This document shows, one piece after another, positions 8,257-17,656 of a stretch of 64,000 nucleotides of DNA (position 1 is its first letter; each line of letters begins with the position of its first letter). Under the pieces are notes generated by a model that saw only the letters and a program-made list of their open reading frames with translations, searched no databases and was not told the DNA's origin. The position numbers and the translations under genes were made by a program. The stretch comes from Schaalia suimastitidis DSM 15538 (GTDB taxonomy: Bacteria > Actinomycetota > Actinomycetes > Actinomycetales > Actinomycetaceae): NCBI RefSeq assembly GCF_000429105.1, contig NZ_KE386848.1:306424-370423 (forward strand), read 5' to 3'.

Positions 8257-8949
8257 ATGCGTGTAGTCAACAGGGGAGTGGTCACCGGAACTCGACCACC
8301 GCGCGGAAAGCGCGACCATAAAGATCGGCGTTCAGTTGGCATTATGGGTGGTACCTTCGACCCAATCCATCACGGACACCTCGTTGCAGCCAGCGAAGTA
8401 ATGGACGTTTTCGACCTTGACGAGGTAGTTTTCGTCCCCACGGCTATGCAACCTTTTAAAGAAGGGCGTTCGGTGACACCCGCCGAGCACCGTTACCTGA
8501 TGACGGTGGTTGCGACCGCGTCGAACCCGCGTTTTTCGGTGTCACGGGTCGATATTGACCGAGGTGGGATCACATATACCGTCGATACCTTAGCTGACCT
8601 GAGACCCTTGTACCCTGACGCAGATTTCTATTTCATCACCGGTGCTGACGCCCTCGCGCAGATCGTAAAATGGAAAGATTCTGAGACACTCTTTGAGACC
8701 ACGCATTTTATTGGTGTGACTCGTCCAGGTCATAAACTTGATGCCACAGGCTTACCGCGCGCGTCGGTTTCCTTGCTGGAAGTGCCCGCTATGGCAATCT
8801 CTTCAACGGATTGCCGCAGCCGCGTTGAACAGGGGAAACCCGTGTGGTACCTCGTGCCCGATGGTGTTGTCCAATATATTTCCAAACATGGGCTCTACCG
8901 GCCCGGACAGGAACCTACGTTGACCGCGGTCAATGGTAACGGGCAATGA
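8257..8949 (+). CDS. nadD: Nicotinate-nucleotide adenylyltransferase
   Basis: NadD transfers AMP from ATP to nicotinic acid mononucleotide in NAD synthesis. The HIGH-type motif [11 protein letters not shown] lies at residues 31-41, with [21 protein letters not shown] and a C-terminal [10 protein letters not shown] motif (usual form ISST.IR). The N-terminal 25 residues before the core are longer than in most NadD and basic. I chose ATG 8257, one base after the proA stop; GTG 8233 inside proA is an alternative and the real start could also lie closer to the core. The order proA-nadD-rsfS-phosphatase is typical of actinobacteria. Confidence 0.92.
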   Translation: MRVVNRGVVTGTRPPRGKRDHKDRRSVGIMGGTFDPIHHGHLVAASEVMDVFDLDEVVFVPTAMQPFKEGRSVTPAEHRYLMTVVATASNPRFSVSRVDIDRGGITYTVDTLADLRPLYPDADFYFITGADALAQIVKWKDSETLFETTHFIGVTRPGHKLDATGLPRASVSLLEVPAMAISSTDCRSRVEQGKPVWYLVPDGVVQYISKHGLYRPGQEPTLTAVNGNGQ

Positions 8950-9045
8950 CCTGCATTTAGGTAGTCGCCCGGTCGCCGTTGACGCTTGCCGCACAATATT
9001 GGGTTCACCTACCCACGCCTCGACAATATTTCGGAACGGAGATCT

Positions 9046-9447
9046 ATGACCTGCGCAGATAGCACCCGTGAACTTGCCCAACTGGTGGCCAAAGCAGCTG
9101 ATGACAAGCTGGCAAATCGTCCCGTCCTCGTTGACGTGTCATCTCGCCTTGGCTTGGCTGAGGCCTTTGTTGTGGCGTCAGCACCGAGCGCACGGCAGGT
9201 GAAGGCTATCGCCGAGGAAATCATGGATGTGGTGGCTCGTGAATGCGGCTACCGTCCCGCCCACATTGAAGGACGTACGGAAGCGCGGTGGGTGTTGCTC
9301 GACTATGGAGATCTCGTTGTTCATATCCTTGTTGACGATGACCGTGACTATTACGCATTGGAAAGCCTGTGGGGTGATTGTCCGGTGACCGCATTGATTG
9401 ACGTTGTCCCGTCACCAGCGCTGCTCGGAGCAGGGGGTACGCGATGA
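9046..9447 (+). CDS. rsfS: Ribosomal silencing factor RsfS
   Basis: RsfS (Iojap family) binds ribosomal protein uL14 and blocks subunit joining when nutrients are scarce. The 133-residue protein has the family pattern of DVSSRLGLAEAFVVASA, VKAIAEEI, and RWVLLDYGDLVVHI near the middle. ATG 9046 has an ACGGAG ribosome site; an in-frame ATG 60 bases upstream gives an extension not seen in the family. It overlaps the downstream phosphatase start by four bases (ATGA), so both are probably translated together. Confidence 0.93.
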   Translation: MTCADSTRELAQLVAKAADDKLANRPVLVDVSSRLGLAEAFVVASAPSARQVKAIAEEIMDVVARECGYRPAHIEGRTEARWVLLDYGDLVVHILVDDDRDYYALESLWGDCPVTALIDVVPSPALLGAGGTR

Positions 9448-10163
9448 GGATAGGTGCTCGTCGTGTCGTTTTCCTTCGGCACGGACAAACAGATTTCAAC
9501 GTGGATCGACGCTTCCAGGGGGTTATTGATAAGCCGCTTAATGATCGAGGACGGCTTCAAGCTCAGCAGGCAGCAACGCTATTTCCTGATTGGCTTGCCA
9601 CACGTGCCACGCAGGTGTCCTTTTCAGAGGTGCCCACCTTGTCGCGGGAGGTGAAAGTTATTTCATCGCCGCTGAGCCGTGCCTTTGAGACGGCGTCTAT
9701 TGTGGCGGCTGGCTGCACGCAGGCTGGCCTTACCGTTGGTCAGCTCGCTACGGATAGCCGATTGATCGAACGTTCCTACGGGGTGATGGAGGGCCTCACC
9801 GTTGCCGAGGCTGAGGGTGCGTACCCGCAATGGTTCCAACAGTGGCGTGAAACCGGAGAATGCTTAGAGGCTGACATCGAGGACTCGGCACTTGTGGGAC
9901 GCCGGATGGTCGAGGCGGCCACCGAGTACGCATCCGAGGGTGCCGACGGCAGTGCGTTGCTGGTCGTTGGTCACGGTTCAGCAATCACCCGAGCAGTGAT
10001 TACGATGCTGGGCTTGTCGCCGCTGACATTCGATGCACTACGAGGCTTAGAGAACTGTCACTGGAGTGAATTGGTACATGTTGGTGGCGGCGGCTCAGGT
10101 GCCTCCGGTGCTCCCGCTTGGCGTTTAGCGGCGCACAATGTCGGTGCCTCGATATGTGCGTAG
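9444..10163 (+). CDS. Histidine phosphatase family protein (phosphoglycerate mutase-like)
   Basis: A 239-residue histidine phosphatase. The phosphohistidine motif LRHGQTDFN is at residues 11-19, with a second Arg in SSPLSRAFETA, the catalytic Glu region ERSYGVMEG, and the late VVGHGSAI motif. Proteins at this position after rsfS are often called phosphoglycerate mutase or glucosyl-3-phosphoglycerate phosphatase; the substrate cannot be told from sequence. It is the last protein gene of the nadD operon before tRNA-Ala. Confidence 0.88.
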   Translation: MRIGARRVVFLRHGQTDFNVDRRFQGVIDKPLNDRGRLQAQQAATLFPDWLATRATQVSFSEVPTLSREVKVISSPLSRAFETASIVAAGCTQAGLTVGQLATDSRLIERSYGVMEGLTVAEAEGAYPQWFQQWRETGECLEADIEDSALVGRRMVEAATEYASEGADGSALLVVGHGSAITRAVITMLGLSPLTFDALRGLENCHWSELVHVGGGGSGASGAPAWRLAAHNVGASICA

Positions 10164-10341
10164 TGCTGTCCGATAGTGGTGACCTACCGCGGGGAAACGA
10201 AAGCACTGCAGCTTCAATGAGGCAGAACTGCATGCCGAAAGTGACAGTGTGGTGCGCGGCATAGCTGTCGATTTTGCAGCTCGGTCCATATGCCGCTATC
10301 CTTGTTGAGTCGCCGCGCGAGAGCGCACAGACAAAACCTTC

Positions 10342-10414
10342 GGGGCTATGGCGCAGTTGGTAGCGCGCTTCCATGGCATGGAAGAGGTCAGGGGTTCGAA
10401 TCCCCTTAGCTCCA
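10342..10414 (+). tRNA. tRNA-Ala (anticodon GGC)
   Basis: 73 bases fold into a cloverleaf: acceptor stem GGGGCTA with TAGCTCC (one G-T pair), D-arm GCGC..GCGC, anticodon stem CTTCC/GGAAG around the loop ATGGCAT, so the anticodon is GGC (reads GCC), and a T-arm with GGTTCGAATCC. The 3' CCA is not encoded. A hairpin terminator follows directly. Confidence 0.95.
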
Positions 10415-10421
10415 CTCTTGG

Positions 10422-10471
10422 CACCTCACAACATGTGTCCTCTTCAGATGGTTCGTTGTGAGGTGTTTTTG
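10422..10471 (+). terminator. Rho-independent terminator after tRNA-Ala
   Basis: A perfect 11-bp stem, CACCTCACAAC (10422-10432) with GTTGTGAGGTG (10455-10465), is followed by a run of T. It ends the tRNA-Ala transcript. Confidence 0.88.
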
Positions 10472-10554
10472 TTGCGGAATGCGCTGTGCTGCACGGACTG
10501 TAGGGTGATCATATGCTCCGAGCCTCCGCCTCCAGTGCGCGTTAGACTGGCGCC

Positions 10555-10920
10555 GTGCGTTTTTCCTATTTCTGGGTTGGTCTTGCCGTTGTTATGAATG
10601 CCGGATTCTTTCTGCCGAAGGTTCCCGGTGCTGGCTTGTCCCAGGGGTTTGACCACGCAGACAAAGTGGTGCATCTGCTGATCTTCGCCTTTACCGCATG
10701 GGCGCTGATGCTACTTACGCGCTACACCCAGACCGCATTTGCCCGCTGCGCGATACTTTTACTTGTGTGGGCGTGCGCTGTGGAGATGATCCAGCACTTC
10801 TTGCCGAGGCGCTCCGCCGATTTTGTTGACATCCTTGCCGATGCAGGGGGCATTATTCTTGGGCTGGTTCTTGCTTATTTCACGCATAAGGTGTTGTCGC
10901 GAGCAGCGTCGGGCCGCTAG
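10555..10920 (+). CDS. VanZ-like membrane protein
   Basis: A 121-residue membrane protein with three or four hydrophobic segments. The pattern DKVVHLLIFAFTAW and the later EMIQHFLPRRSADFVDILADAGG is the conserved core of the VanZ-like family, whose members are linked to cell-envelope functions and glycopeptide resistance in some species. The start is GTG 10555 with no strong ribosome site. It stands alone between tRNA-Ala and the convergent sialidase gene. The biochemical role is unknown. Confidence 0.82.
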   Translation: MRFSYFWVGLAVVMNAGFFLPKVPGAGLSQGFDHADKVVHLLIFAFTAWALMLLTRYTQTAFARCAILLLVWACAVEMIQHFLPRRSADFVDILADAGGIILGLVLAYFTHKVLSRAASGR

Positions 10921-11051
10921 GGAAACCTCCTTCAGTATTACACGCGCAAGGTGGACTTTTGTGTTCGATAATGGGCCAATTATCCGATTACGTGGTGCTT
11001 TTTGCCGCCGAGGTGAGGGTAAAGGCAAGGCTGTAGTCTGACCAGGGCAAT

Positions 11052-11100
11052 AAAAGGGGGGTGGATCCTTGTGCGTTGCGCACTAAGATCCACCCGCCTC
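11052..11100 (-). terminator. Terminator of the sialidase gene
   Basis: On the minus strand a GGGTGGATC stem (11088-11096) pairs with GATCCACCC (about 11059-11067) around an inner GTGCG/CGCAC hairpin and is followed by a short T-run (complement of AAAA at 11053-11056). Its strength and place, 45 bases after the sialidase stop, fit termination of that gene. Confidence 0.75.
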
Positions 11101-11144
11101 TTATGTACATGGCCCATGAAATGGGGGCATAGGCCACGTGGTTC

Positions 11145-13793
11145 TTATTGCTTGCGGCGGTGACGTAATAGGAGGCCACCGCCTAGTGCCACGAGCGCGA
11201 TGACGGCAATGCTAGCTGCGGCGGTGCCAGTTCGAGCCAAAGTCCGAGTATTCGTCGATTGTGTTGCAATCGGACGGCCAATAGGCTGGCCTTGCTGGCC
11301 TTGCTGGCCTTGCTGGCCTTGCTGGCCTTGCTGGCCTTGCTGGCCTTGCTGGCCTTGCTGGTCGGTGTCGGGCGTGTCTTGCTTGGCAGCGCTTACAGTA
11401 AAGGTAGCGTCGGCGTGTTCAAGGCCCTCTATTGAGGCCCGATAGTCACCGAGCTCAGCATCTGCTGGCACCTCCCAATGTGTCGAGGCGACCCCCGCTT
11501 CGTTTGCGGATACGGAAGGCAATGCGAGCAGTGTTGCCTCGCCTCGTCGCACAACGAAGGTAACGTCGCGGCCTGCAGGTAAGCCGTGTGCTGAAATTTC
11601 CACCGTCTGGCCAGGGCTCAATGATGTGGGCGAGGCATGTAGGGTCACCTTCGATGGGTCTATGGAGCGGAGTCCATAGAAACGAATCTCTGCTGCGGCA
11701 GCATTGGTCCCACCCGAGGAGGACGTTTGCTCACTGGTGACGTGGATTTTCACGCAGTTAACGCCTGCGCTCGCAGCAGGTGAAAGTGTCAATGCACTAA
11801 AGGTATCGCGTTGGTATGCCAACTGTCCCTCACCTACGACCGTCCACGTGATGCCCTCATCGGTGCAGTGTGCCGCACCGTTGATACGTGCCACTGAAAC
11901 TGCGTAATCTTTAAAAGCACCATTGCGCAAGTCGCGCTGAGGAGGAAGATACGTCACTTTTGTCAGGTCGTGCCTCTGTTTCAAGGTAGCAATGATGACG
12001 TGGTTATTGATAATTGTCGAAGGCTTATTGCGCCACTGGGAATGCCAGAATGTTTGAATATCGCCATCAACGGCATGTTCGATGAGTCGCTTCTCTACCT
12101 CGTCTTGTGAATTCGACCAGATATCGAAGTTTTCACGTGCAATACGCGTCTCATCTGTGATAGTGAGCGTGACCTTTGCTGTGGCCACTGAATGATCAGT
12201 TCCCGTAAAGCGCAAAGTCAAAGGGTAGGCGCCATCCATGGCATCAGCAGGTATTGTCACCTGCACAGGGATGCGTGCGCTGTTGTCCGCGCTGACATGT
12301 ACCGGCTCTGCTTTCCACGAGGCGGGCAAGTCCTCCACGGTGATGGTTCCTTCAGTGTTGCCTGATGTACTTGCCACGGTGGCGGTGAACTCGGCACGTG
12401 CAGGGAGGCTTTTTACCTCAACGTTATTGACTGTCATTGAAGCGCAGGCTTGACCGAGCCATCCCAGTCCGAAGGAGCGGTAGAAGATTCCTTTTTCTTT
12501 ATGTGTTCCTTGTCCGTCTTCCGTCAGTAGCCCAATACGTCCGTCGTGCTGCACTGTGATGGTCGCATATCCTGTGGAGTCTTCATTGAATACTTTGTGA
12601 ATTGGCCATGTCTTACCGTTGTCGCATGACATCCAGATGGTGCCGCGGTGGCGGTTGTTGTTATCGTGCCAGACCTGGGCATTGGCGAAAAGAAGGACCT
12701 GTGAACGGGGATCTTCTGGTGCGGCATTGGGGAAGGCTCTGACGGGTTGCCCATTGGTTTTAGCGTCCGTAATGTCGCTGATGCGTTGGAGGTTGTTCCA
12801 GGTGGCGCCACCGTCAAACGACTCGGCTTGCCAGCGTACCCCACTGCCGTGCCGCGTGCGGTCACGCGAGTTCAGGAGGAGTGAACCGTCGGAACGTTCA
12901 ACGACTTTATTTTCATCCATATCGGCACCGATGGTGGAGCCGGCACGCCAGGTTGTTCCGTGATCGTCGGAGTACAGTGAGAAGGCTTCCTGTGCGCCGC
13001 CATGTCGCTTAGCCAGCGTAAACTGTTGGACAAGGCGGCCCTTGTATTGACCGTGGCGAATCTGAATGCCTTGGCCAGAGGCGGCGAACCGCCATGCAAT
13101 ACTGGGGTCAGGGGTGACCGTGCTGGTAATAATGCGACGCTCCCAGGTTTTCCCGTCGTCGCGGGAAGTGGCAAGTTCTGCTTGGATGACCTTGCGGTTA
13201 CTGTGATCGTTGCCTGCAACCGATTCTTGTATCCCTGCTTCGTAACTACGAACGTAGAAGGTGAAGATATTGCCGGTGTTCCAGTCAACGACGTAGGACG
13301 GGTCGGAGCACCCATTTATTTGAGTCCAGTCGCCAACGGGATTGCCATCGCATATATTGCCGTCAGGCGCCCAGGTTTTCCCGCCGTCGCGTGAGCGGAA
13401 TTGACGAATGGAGTTGGGGTTGGGGGAGTCCTCCCCGTTTTTCCATTGGGCACTTAGGCGTTCATGCCAGGATTGTCCGTTAAATCCTTCGCCGGTATTG
13501 CGGCCATATTTCGTACTATTGGCGCTGATTGGGCGCTCATCGAATGCGGCGATGAGGTCGCCGCCCGGCGTGGCGGTAATAGCAGGTATTCGATAGTTGA
13601 CTCGTGTGGGGTCCTGTTCGGCGAGCGCGTAAGGCGCGCTCATCGTCGTATCCATTGCCGAGGCGGAGGGGGGTTCGCTTGAAGTGGCATGGGATGTGCC
13701 GGGGGTGGCAACAGCGATGCTTGTGAGTATTGCTGTAGCAATGAGTGTTGAAACAGTGAAATTGTGACGGCTGTTTTCAGCATGTCGTGTCAT
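11145..13793 (-). CDS. nanH: Cell-wall-anchored exo-alpha-sialidase (GH33)
   Basis: An 882-residue secreted sialidase that releases terminal sialic acid from host glycans. Signal peptide about 1-36 (cut after SHA). The catalytic beta-propeller begins with YRIP at residues 67-70 and carries five Asp-box motifs (SRDGGKTW, SRDDGKTW, SDDHGTTW, SFDGGATW, SCDNGKTW). An NPCBM-associated type domain (about 455-535), an F5/8-type C carbohydrate-binding domain (about 545-690) and an Ig-like domain follow, then a Gly-Gln repeat. The C-terminus has LARTG at 852-856, a hydrophobic segment and RHRRKQ, the LAxTG sorting signal used by class E sortases. AAGGAGG precedes the ATG. No sialic-acid catabolic genes lie nearby. 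Confidence 0.95.
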   Translation of the reverse strand: MTRHAENSRHNFTVSTLIATAILTSIAVATPGTSHATSSEPPSASAMDTTMSAPYALAEQDPTRVNYRIPAITATPGGDLIAAFDERPISANSTKYGRNTGEGFNGQSWHERLSAQWKNGEDSPNPNSIRQFRSRDGGKTWAPDGNICDGNPVGDWTQINGCSDPSYVVDWNTGNIFTFYVRSYEAGIQESVAGNDHSNRKVIQAELATSRDDGKTWERRIITSTVTPDPSIAWRFAASGQGIQIRHGQYKGRLVQQFTLAKRHGGAQEAFSLYSDDHGTTWRAGSTIGADMDENKVVERSDGSLLLNSRDRTRHGSGVRWQAESFDGGATWNNLQRISDITDAKTNGQPVRAFPNAAPEDPRSQVLLFANAQVWHDNNNRHRGTIWMSCDNGKTWPIHKVFNEDSTGYATITVQHDGRIGLLTEDGQGTHKEKGIFYRSFGLGWLGQACASMTVNNVEVKSLPARAEFTATVASTSGNTEGTITVEDLPASWKAEPVHVSADNSARIPVQVTIPADAMDGAYPLTLRFTGTDHSVATAKVTLTITDETRIARENFDIWSNSQDEVEKRLIEHAVDGDIQTFWHSQWRNKPSTIINNHVIIATLKQRHDLTKVTYLPPQRDLRNGAFKDYAVSVARINGAAHCTDEGITWTVVGEGQLAYQRDTFSALTLSPAASAGVNCVKIHVTSEQTSSSGGTNAAAAEIRFYGLRSIDPSKVTLHASPTSLSPGQTVEISAHGLPAGRDVTFVVRRGEATLLALPSVSANEAGVASTHWEVPADAELGDYRASIEGLEHADATFTVSAAKQDTPDTDQQGQQGQQGQQGQQGQQGQQGQQGQPIGRPIATQSTNTRTLARTGTAAASIAVIALVALGGGLLLRHRRKQ
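11286..11357 (-). repeat. Eight-unit 9-bp repeat in the sialidase stalk
   Basis: The unit CTGGCCTTG (plus strand) is repeated eight times without change and encodes a (GQQ)n stalk between the Ig-like domain and the sorting signal. Since the unit is three codons, slippage changes stalk length without breaking the frame. Confidence 0.95.
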
Positions 13794-13929
13794 GCGTCCT
13801 CCTTGACGTGTCTCAAAAGCACAAGGCGTAAGATGTCTGACAAGTGGACTCTAGCATGATAGTTACCCGAAAATCTAATGGTGGGGGTCGTGCAAGCACA
13901 TGAGCACGATCCCCACCATAGGCGTAGCC

Positions 13930-14997
13930 TTATCGATAACCACACTCCTTTGCGCTCTTGCCAAGACGCGCAGCAATCCTGTCCTGGTCATCATCAGTGG
14001 CAAGATCGCGTACCCATTCCACATATCGTGGTGTATCGGAGTAAATCTCTTGTGTGAACGGATTGCGTCGCAAACGCACAATACGGCGAATATGGACGAC
14101 AAAGACAACGATATTTGCCGCCAAGGCCACAGCTGACACAACAAACAACGCCACTGGATGATGTGAACTGCGATGTGCGAATACAGAATCGTGCATGAAA
14201 TGTGGAAAGGTGAGGACCACAGCAGACCACAATGTCAAGGTATAGGCACGGTACTGAATCCACGCACCACGTCCGCATTTCATCAATGCCGGAATCGTGC
14301 ACGCCGCCAGCAGCGCCACACCTGAATACCAAGCACGGTCAGCCAGACAGTTATATACGTATGCAAAATTCCACAGATCATAGGCAATAATCCAGCCAAT
14401 CGTCAGGTCACCCCAAATAATTGCCCGATCTTTGCGTTTCGACACGAAAATACCTACCCAGCCTGAGATCGCTAGGAGGTTCAGGATCCCTGCAATGCCG
14501 TTCATAATATTCCACGGCCCGCCCCATGTCACCATACCCTGTGACGGATCCACCCCATGGATGCCGTAGCACTGAAAATCACGCACCACCGCCTCGGCAA
14601 TATTGATAGCCAAAATGAGCGGTGGAATCAGCAGATACCACCGATTGCGGCGAAGCCTCGGAAATACCTGCAACGCGACTAAGGACAAACTTCCCGCAAG
14701 CGCTGAATACTGCTTGACCACAGGGAACCACCCTGCGGACGCAGTCCCAGCAGTCGACGTCGGCCACCAAAAAATCGACAGTGCCACGGGTATGACTACA
14801 AAAACAGCAAGCGCCACCCATAAGCTGCGCTGTGCAAGCCATGCCAGAAAAGCAAGGGCAGCAACCACGGCAATAAGCATCACGTAGTCCCACCACTGCC
14901 CAACCTCAAAGAACAATAGGGTGGGATAATTGGGCCGCTCAATCGCATCCGAGACAGGCATCGTACCCACGGCAGGCAACGCACCTAAGGCACGCAT
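13930..14997 (-). CDS. DUF5692-like polytopic membrane protein A
   Basis: A protein of about 355 residues with roughly nine or ten membrane segments. It shares with the protein at 16222-17553 the motifs GW(F)P, IAYDLWN.A..YN.LAD..WY, LLACTIPA and a C-terminal RNP(I/F)T. I place it in DUF5692 from memory; no function is known. ATG 14997 has AAGGAGG seven bases upstream; its A is the last base of the TGA stop of the SRPBCC gene, so the two are co-translated. A GTG one codon upstream is also possible. The tail after the last helix is charged and probably cytosolic. Confidence 0.72.
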   Translation of the reverse strand: MRALGALPAVGTMPVSDAIERPNYPTLLFFEVGQWWDYVMLIAVVAALAFLAWLAQRSLWVALAVFVVIPVALSIFWWPTSTAGTASAGWFPVVKQYSALAGSLSLVALQVFPRLRRNRWYLLIPPLILAINIAEAVVRDFQCYGIHGVDPSQGMVTWGGPWNIMNGIAGILNLLAISGWVGIFVSKRKDRAIIWGDLTIGWIIAYDLWNFAYVYNCLADRAWYSGVALLAACTIPALMKCGRGAWIQYRAYTLTLWSAVVLTFPHFMHDSVFAHRSSHHPVALFVVSAVALAANIVVFVVHIRRIVRLRRNPFTQEIYSDTPRYVEWVRDLATDDDQDRIAARLGKSAKECGYR

Positions 14998-16034
14998 CAC
15001 AGTGCCTCCTTACCCCAATGCGGCAGATACGTCCGCTCCATCTTTTGCCGGATCTGCTCATCCCAGCTAAAGACAGGTTCCTTCCAATCAACGAAATACT
15101 GTGAATCAACCACCGCCTCCCATGGAGTGCCCGGACCCGTTGGAGGCCACGAAGGATCATCGGTCACCGGAGGTCGGATTTCTGCCACGGCAGGTGCAGA
15201 ACGGCCAAAACGGAACCACTGCGTATATGTGTCCTCAAAAAGTGGGGTGCCGTCATGACGTCCCGCAGGCGTACCTGTTGGGAAGAAACGGCCTCCAAGC
15301 ATTCCACGCATAAATTTACCTGTGTGATGCTGCTTCTTTCGGAACTCAAGGACGCGCTTGACGTACGTATTTTGCATATTCGTCATACAACCACCGATCA
15401 ACTCAATGTTGATCCAGTTGAGGACCTTCATGGCTGCTGATGCAGGCTCGTACCCGATCCGCCAGTGATTAATCAAACGTGTGCGCCCATCCTTTAGAGG
15501 AACCATATAGAAACACCACGCTGCGGCAAAGTGTTTCATCCCCGGGAAACGGAATGCGTACGATCCGGGTGCTTTCGGTGGGTTCTTAGTGTCAACCCAC
15601 TGCACCATGTATTTTCCAGGCACCACATCAGCCCACTCCATCGACATTCCGTGGAAGTCAAAGGCCGCAATATCGCCAGGCATCATCGAATCAGGCTGTT
15701 GGAACTCCTCTTGTATTTCGTAAGAGTTAAAAAACGGCAGACGCGCAAATGTGCGTTCGAGGAACTCTGAGGAAAATGACCCTGATTTCTCCGCGCCAAT
15801 TTGTTTAAATAAACGCCACACAGCATAGGCAGGTGCATCAATAGTGATCGCATAGGTTGACGAGTAGCCATTATCGTAGTTGGCATCAATCAGGTCATCA
15901 CCCGGATAATGCCATGCCTGCTCCTGTGGCGTTGCTTTACCAAAATGCTGACTGTAGGTGTACATTCCGCCGATAAGTCCGGCAGCTGACAAAAGCAGCA
16001 CCTTAGTTGCTGTTTTTCGGGATATGGGTGACAT
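14997..16034 (-). CDS. Membrane-anchored SRPBCC/START-like protein
   Basis: 345 residues. An N-terminal anchor or signal segment (about 9-28) is followed by a SRPBCC-type domain (about 58-230): IDAPAYAVWRLFKQIGAEKSGSFS, GDIAAFDFHGM, FYMVPLKDGRTRLINHWR and a long C-terminal helix. This fold binds hydrophobic ligands such as lipids or polyketides. A Pro-rich tail of about 100 residues follows. It overlaps the DUF5692-like gene downstream and diverges from a second DUF5692-like gene upstream, so the three probably work together at the membrane. AAGGAGG precedes ATG 16034. Confidence 0.72.
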   Translation of the reverse strand: MSPISRKTATKVLLLSAAGLIGGMYTYSQHFGKATPQEQAWHYPGDDLIDANYDNGYSSTYAITIDAPAYAVWRLFKQIGAEKSGSFSSEFLERTFARLPFFNSYEIQEEFQQPDSMMPGDIAAFDFHGMSMEWADVVPGKYMVQWVDTKNPPKAPGSYAFRFPGMKHFAAAWCFYMVPLKDGRTRLINHWRIGYEPASAAMKVLNWINIELIGGCMTNMQNTYVKRVLEFRKKQHHTGKFMRGMLGGRFFPTGTPAGRHDGTPLFEDTYTQWFRFGRSAPAVAEIRPPVTDDPSWPPTGPGTPWEAVVDSQYFVDWKEPVFSWDEQIRQKMERTYLPHWGKEAL

Positions 16035-16221
16035 GGGATCCTCCTTGAAAAATAGGTGCGGTAAGGATCGCTTGGAGTTGGCTCCCCGACATCGTCGTCG
16101 GGTAAATATGGCGGCGAAAGATGGAGTCGATTATTTCAAGCGAAAAGCACACCGAGTAGTTACTTGGTGACTATAGTAAGCCGTTATACAGAATGTCGCT
16201 GCGTTTTCAAGGAGGAAAACA

Positions 16222-17553
16222 GTGGAATCGTTATTTCTGTGGGAACTAGGCAGTCCGAAAGTTTACCTTCTGTGGCTGCTGGTACTCGCAGCGCAGATAC
16301 TTGTCGCAGAAATTAACCGGCGGTGGAACTGGACCATATTTGCCGTATGGACCATCGGAGGTATCGCTCTGATGCCATACGCATGGATACACGGCACACC
16401 AATGGTGGGCTGGTTCCCCTTCGGAAAATACGCCATTATGATCCTCACAGCAACGATGACGGGGATCGTATTGGTCTACGCGAAACGCCACCCGCACAAA
16501 GCGCACCGGTACGCGATATGGCTCGGCGTTGCACTGTGGATCGGCTTAGCGGTCAACATTATGGAAGCCAATATTCGTGACCTCACCATTTACCTCCATG
16601 CCGACACCTACTACGCATGCGCGGCCGACTGGCAATGCCTGAAAGCAGTGAATGGTTCGCATACGATCGACATGCTCGCCGGTTTGCCTGAGGCACGCGG
16701 TATCGCCGCCGAACTTCATTCACAGCAGTGGTATCAAGCCTTAGCCGATAATTTCGCATCCCGCAATATTGGCATTGACCCCGAGACGGGTTTCCGCACG
16801 ATTGGTGGCTGGTGGAACCTTGTGTCGGCTGCGGCAGGTCTACTCAATATCATCACCATCACGGGACTTGGGAAAATTATCGCAACGTCGCCTGGGAAAC
16901 AAAAAGTACGTGGTCTGATTTGGGTTGATATGGTCTGGCCGTGGGTGATCGCCTACGATCTGTGGAACCACGCCTTCTTGTATAACTCTCTGGCAGACTA
17001 TTCGTGGTACTGCACCTTGGCCCTCCTCTTGGCCTGCACAATTCCGGCTTTCACCTGGGCAAAAGGTCAGTGGATATGGTTCAGGTGCTTCACCCTAGTC
17101 TTTTGGATCTCCGTCAACACACTGTTACCGGAGTACATGGTGCCGCCCAATGACACCTTCAATTTCGCGACCATGAATCCGACGGCAAATATTGTGTGCG
17201 CTATTCTTGCTCTCATTGCGAACGTCGCGTTATTTATCTACTGGCTCTATAAGATCATTCGGCATCAGCGCAACCCTATTACCGGTGTCCTTTACTGTGA
17301 ACTTGGCGAATTTCGCACAATCGTGCGTGAACATTGCGACGACAAAGATAAGTATTTCCTTGTTGATCGGATCAAAGAAACACCGCACGAATTGGGATTC
17401 GACCCACAATCCCTTGTACCGCCCACCGATGGTTACAGCTCTTATATGCCCTGGTGGGGAGGCAAGGATCGACGTTATCCAAAGGCACAAGTGCCTTTCG
17501 AAGTGCGTAGTGCGACAACACCTCAGCGCGGCCTTTCCGGGCCTCGTGAATAA
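16222..17553 (+). CDS. DUF5692-like polytopic membrane protein B
   Basis: 443 residues, paralogous to the protein at 13930-14997: same VIAYDLWNHAFLYNSLADYSW and LLACTIPAF segments and a similar RNPITGVLYCE exit from the last membrane helix. It has a longer loop (about residues 130-195) with cysteines (YYACAADWQCL) between two membrane helices, absent in paralogue A, which may be extracytoplasmic. GTG 16222 follows AAGGAGG. It is transcribed away from the SRPBCC gene across a 187-base shared promoter region. Function unknown. Confidence 0.72.
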   Translation: MESLFLWELGSPKVYLLWLLVLAAQILVAEINRRWNWTIFAVWTIGGIALMPYAWIHGTPMVGWFPFGKYAIMILTATMTGIVLVYAKRHPHKAHRYAIWLGVALWIGLAVNIMEANIRDLTIYLHADTYYACAADWQCLKAVNGSHTIDMLAGLPEARGIAAELHSQQWYQALADNFASRNIGIDPETGFRTIGGWWNLVSAAAGLLNIITITGLGKIIATSPGKQKVRGLIWVDMVWPWVIAYDLWNHAFLYNSLADYSWYCTLALLLACTIPAFTWAKGQWIWFRCFTLVFWISVNTLLPEYMVPPNDTFNFATMNPTANIVCAILALIANVALFIYWLYKIIRHQRNPITGVLYCELGEFRTIVREHCDDKDKYFLVDRIKETPHELGFDPQSLVPPTDGYSSYMPWWGGKDRRYPKAQVPFEVRSATTPQRGLSGPRE

Positions 17554-17656
17554 CACGAACGAGGCTATGCGAGCCTGCCGCGGATACAGGAGGAAAGCGG
17601 ACCCAACCCAAGCGAGTAGCGCATGACACTGCCGCTGCGCACGACTATTAGCAACG

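Noticed and set aside
11286..11357. Short regular repeats that look like a CRISPR array
   Set aside because: Units are 9 bp without spacers and lie inside a coding stalk.
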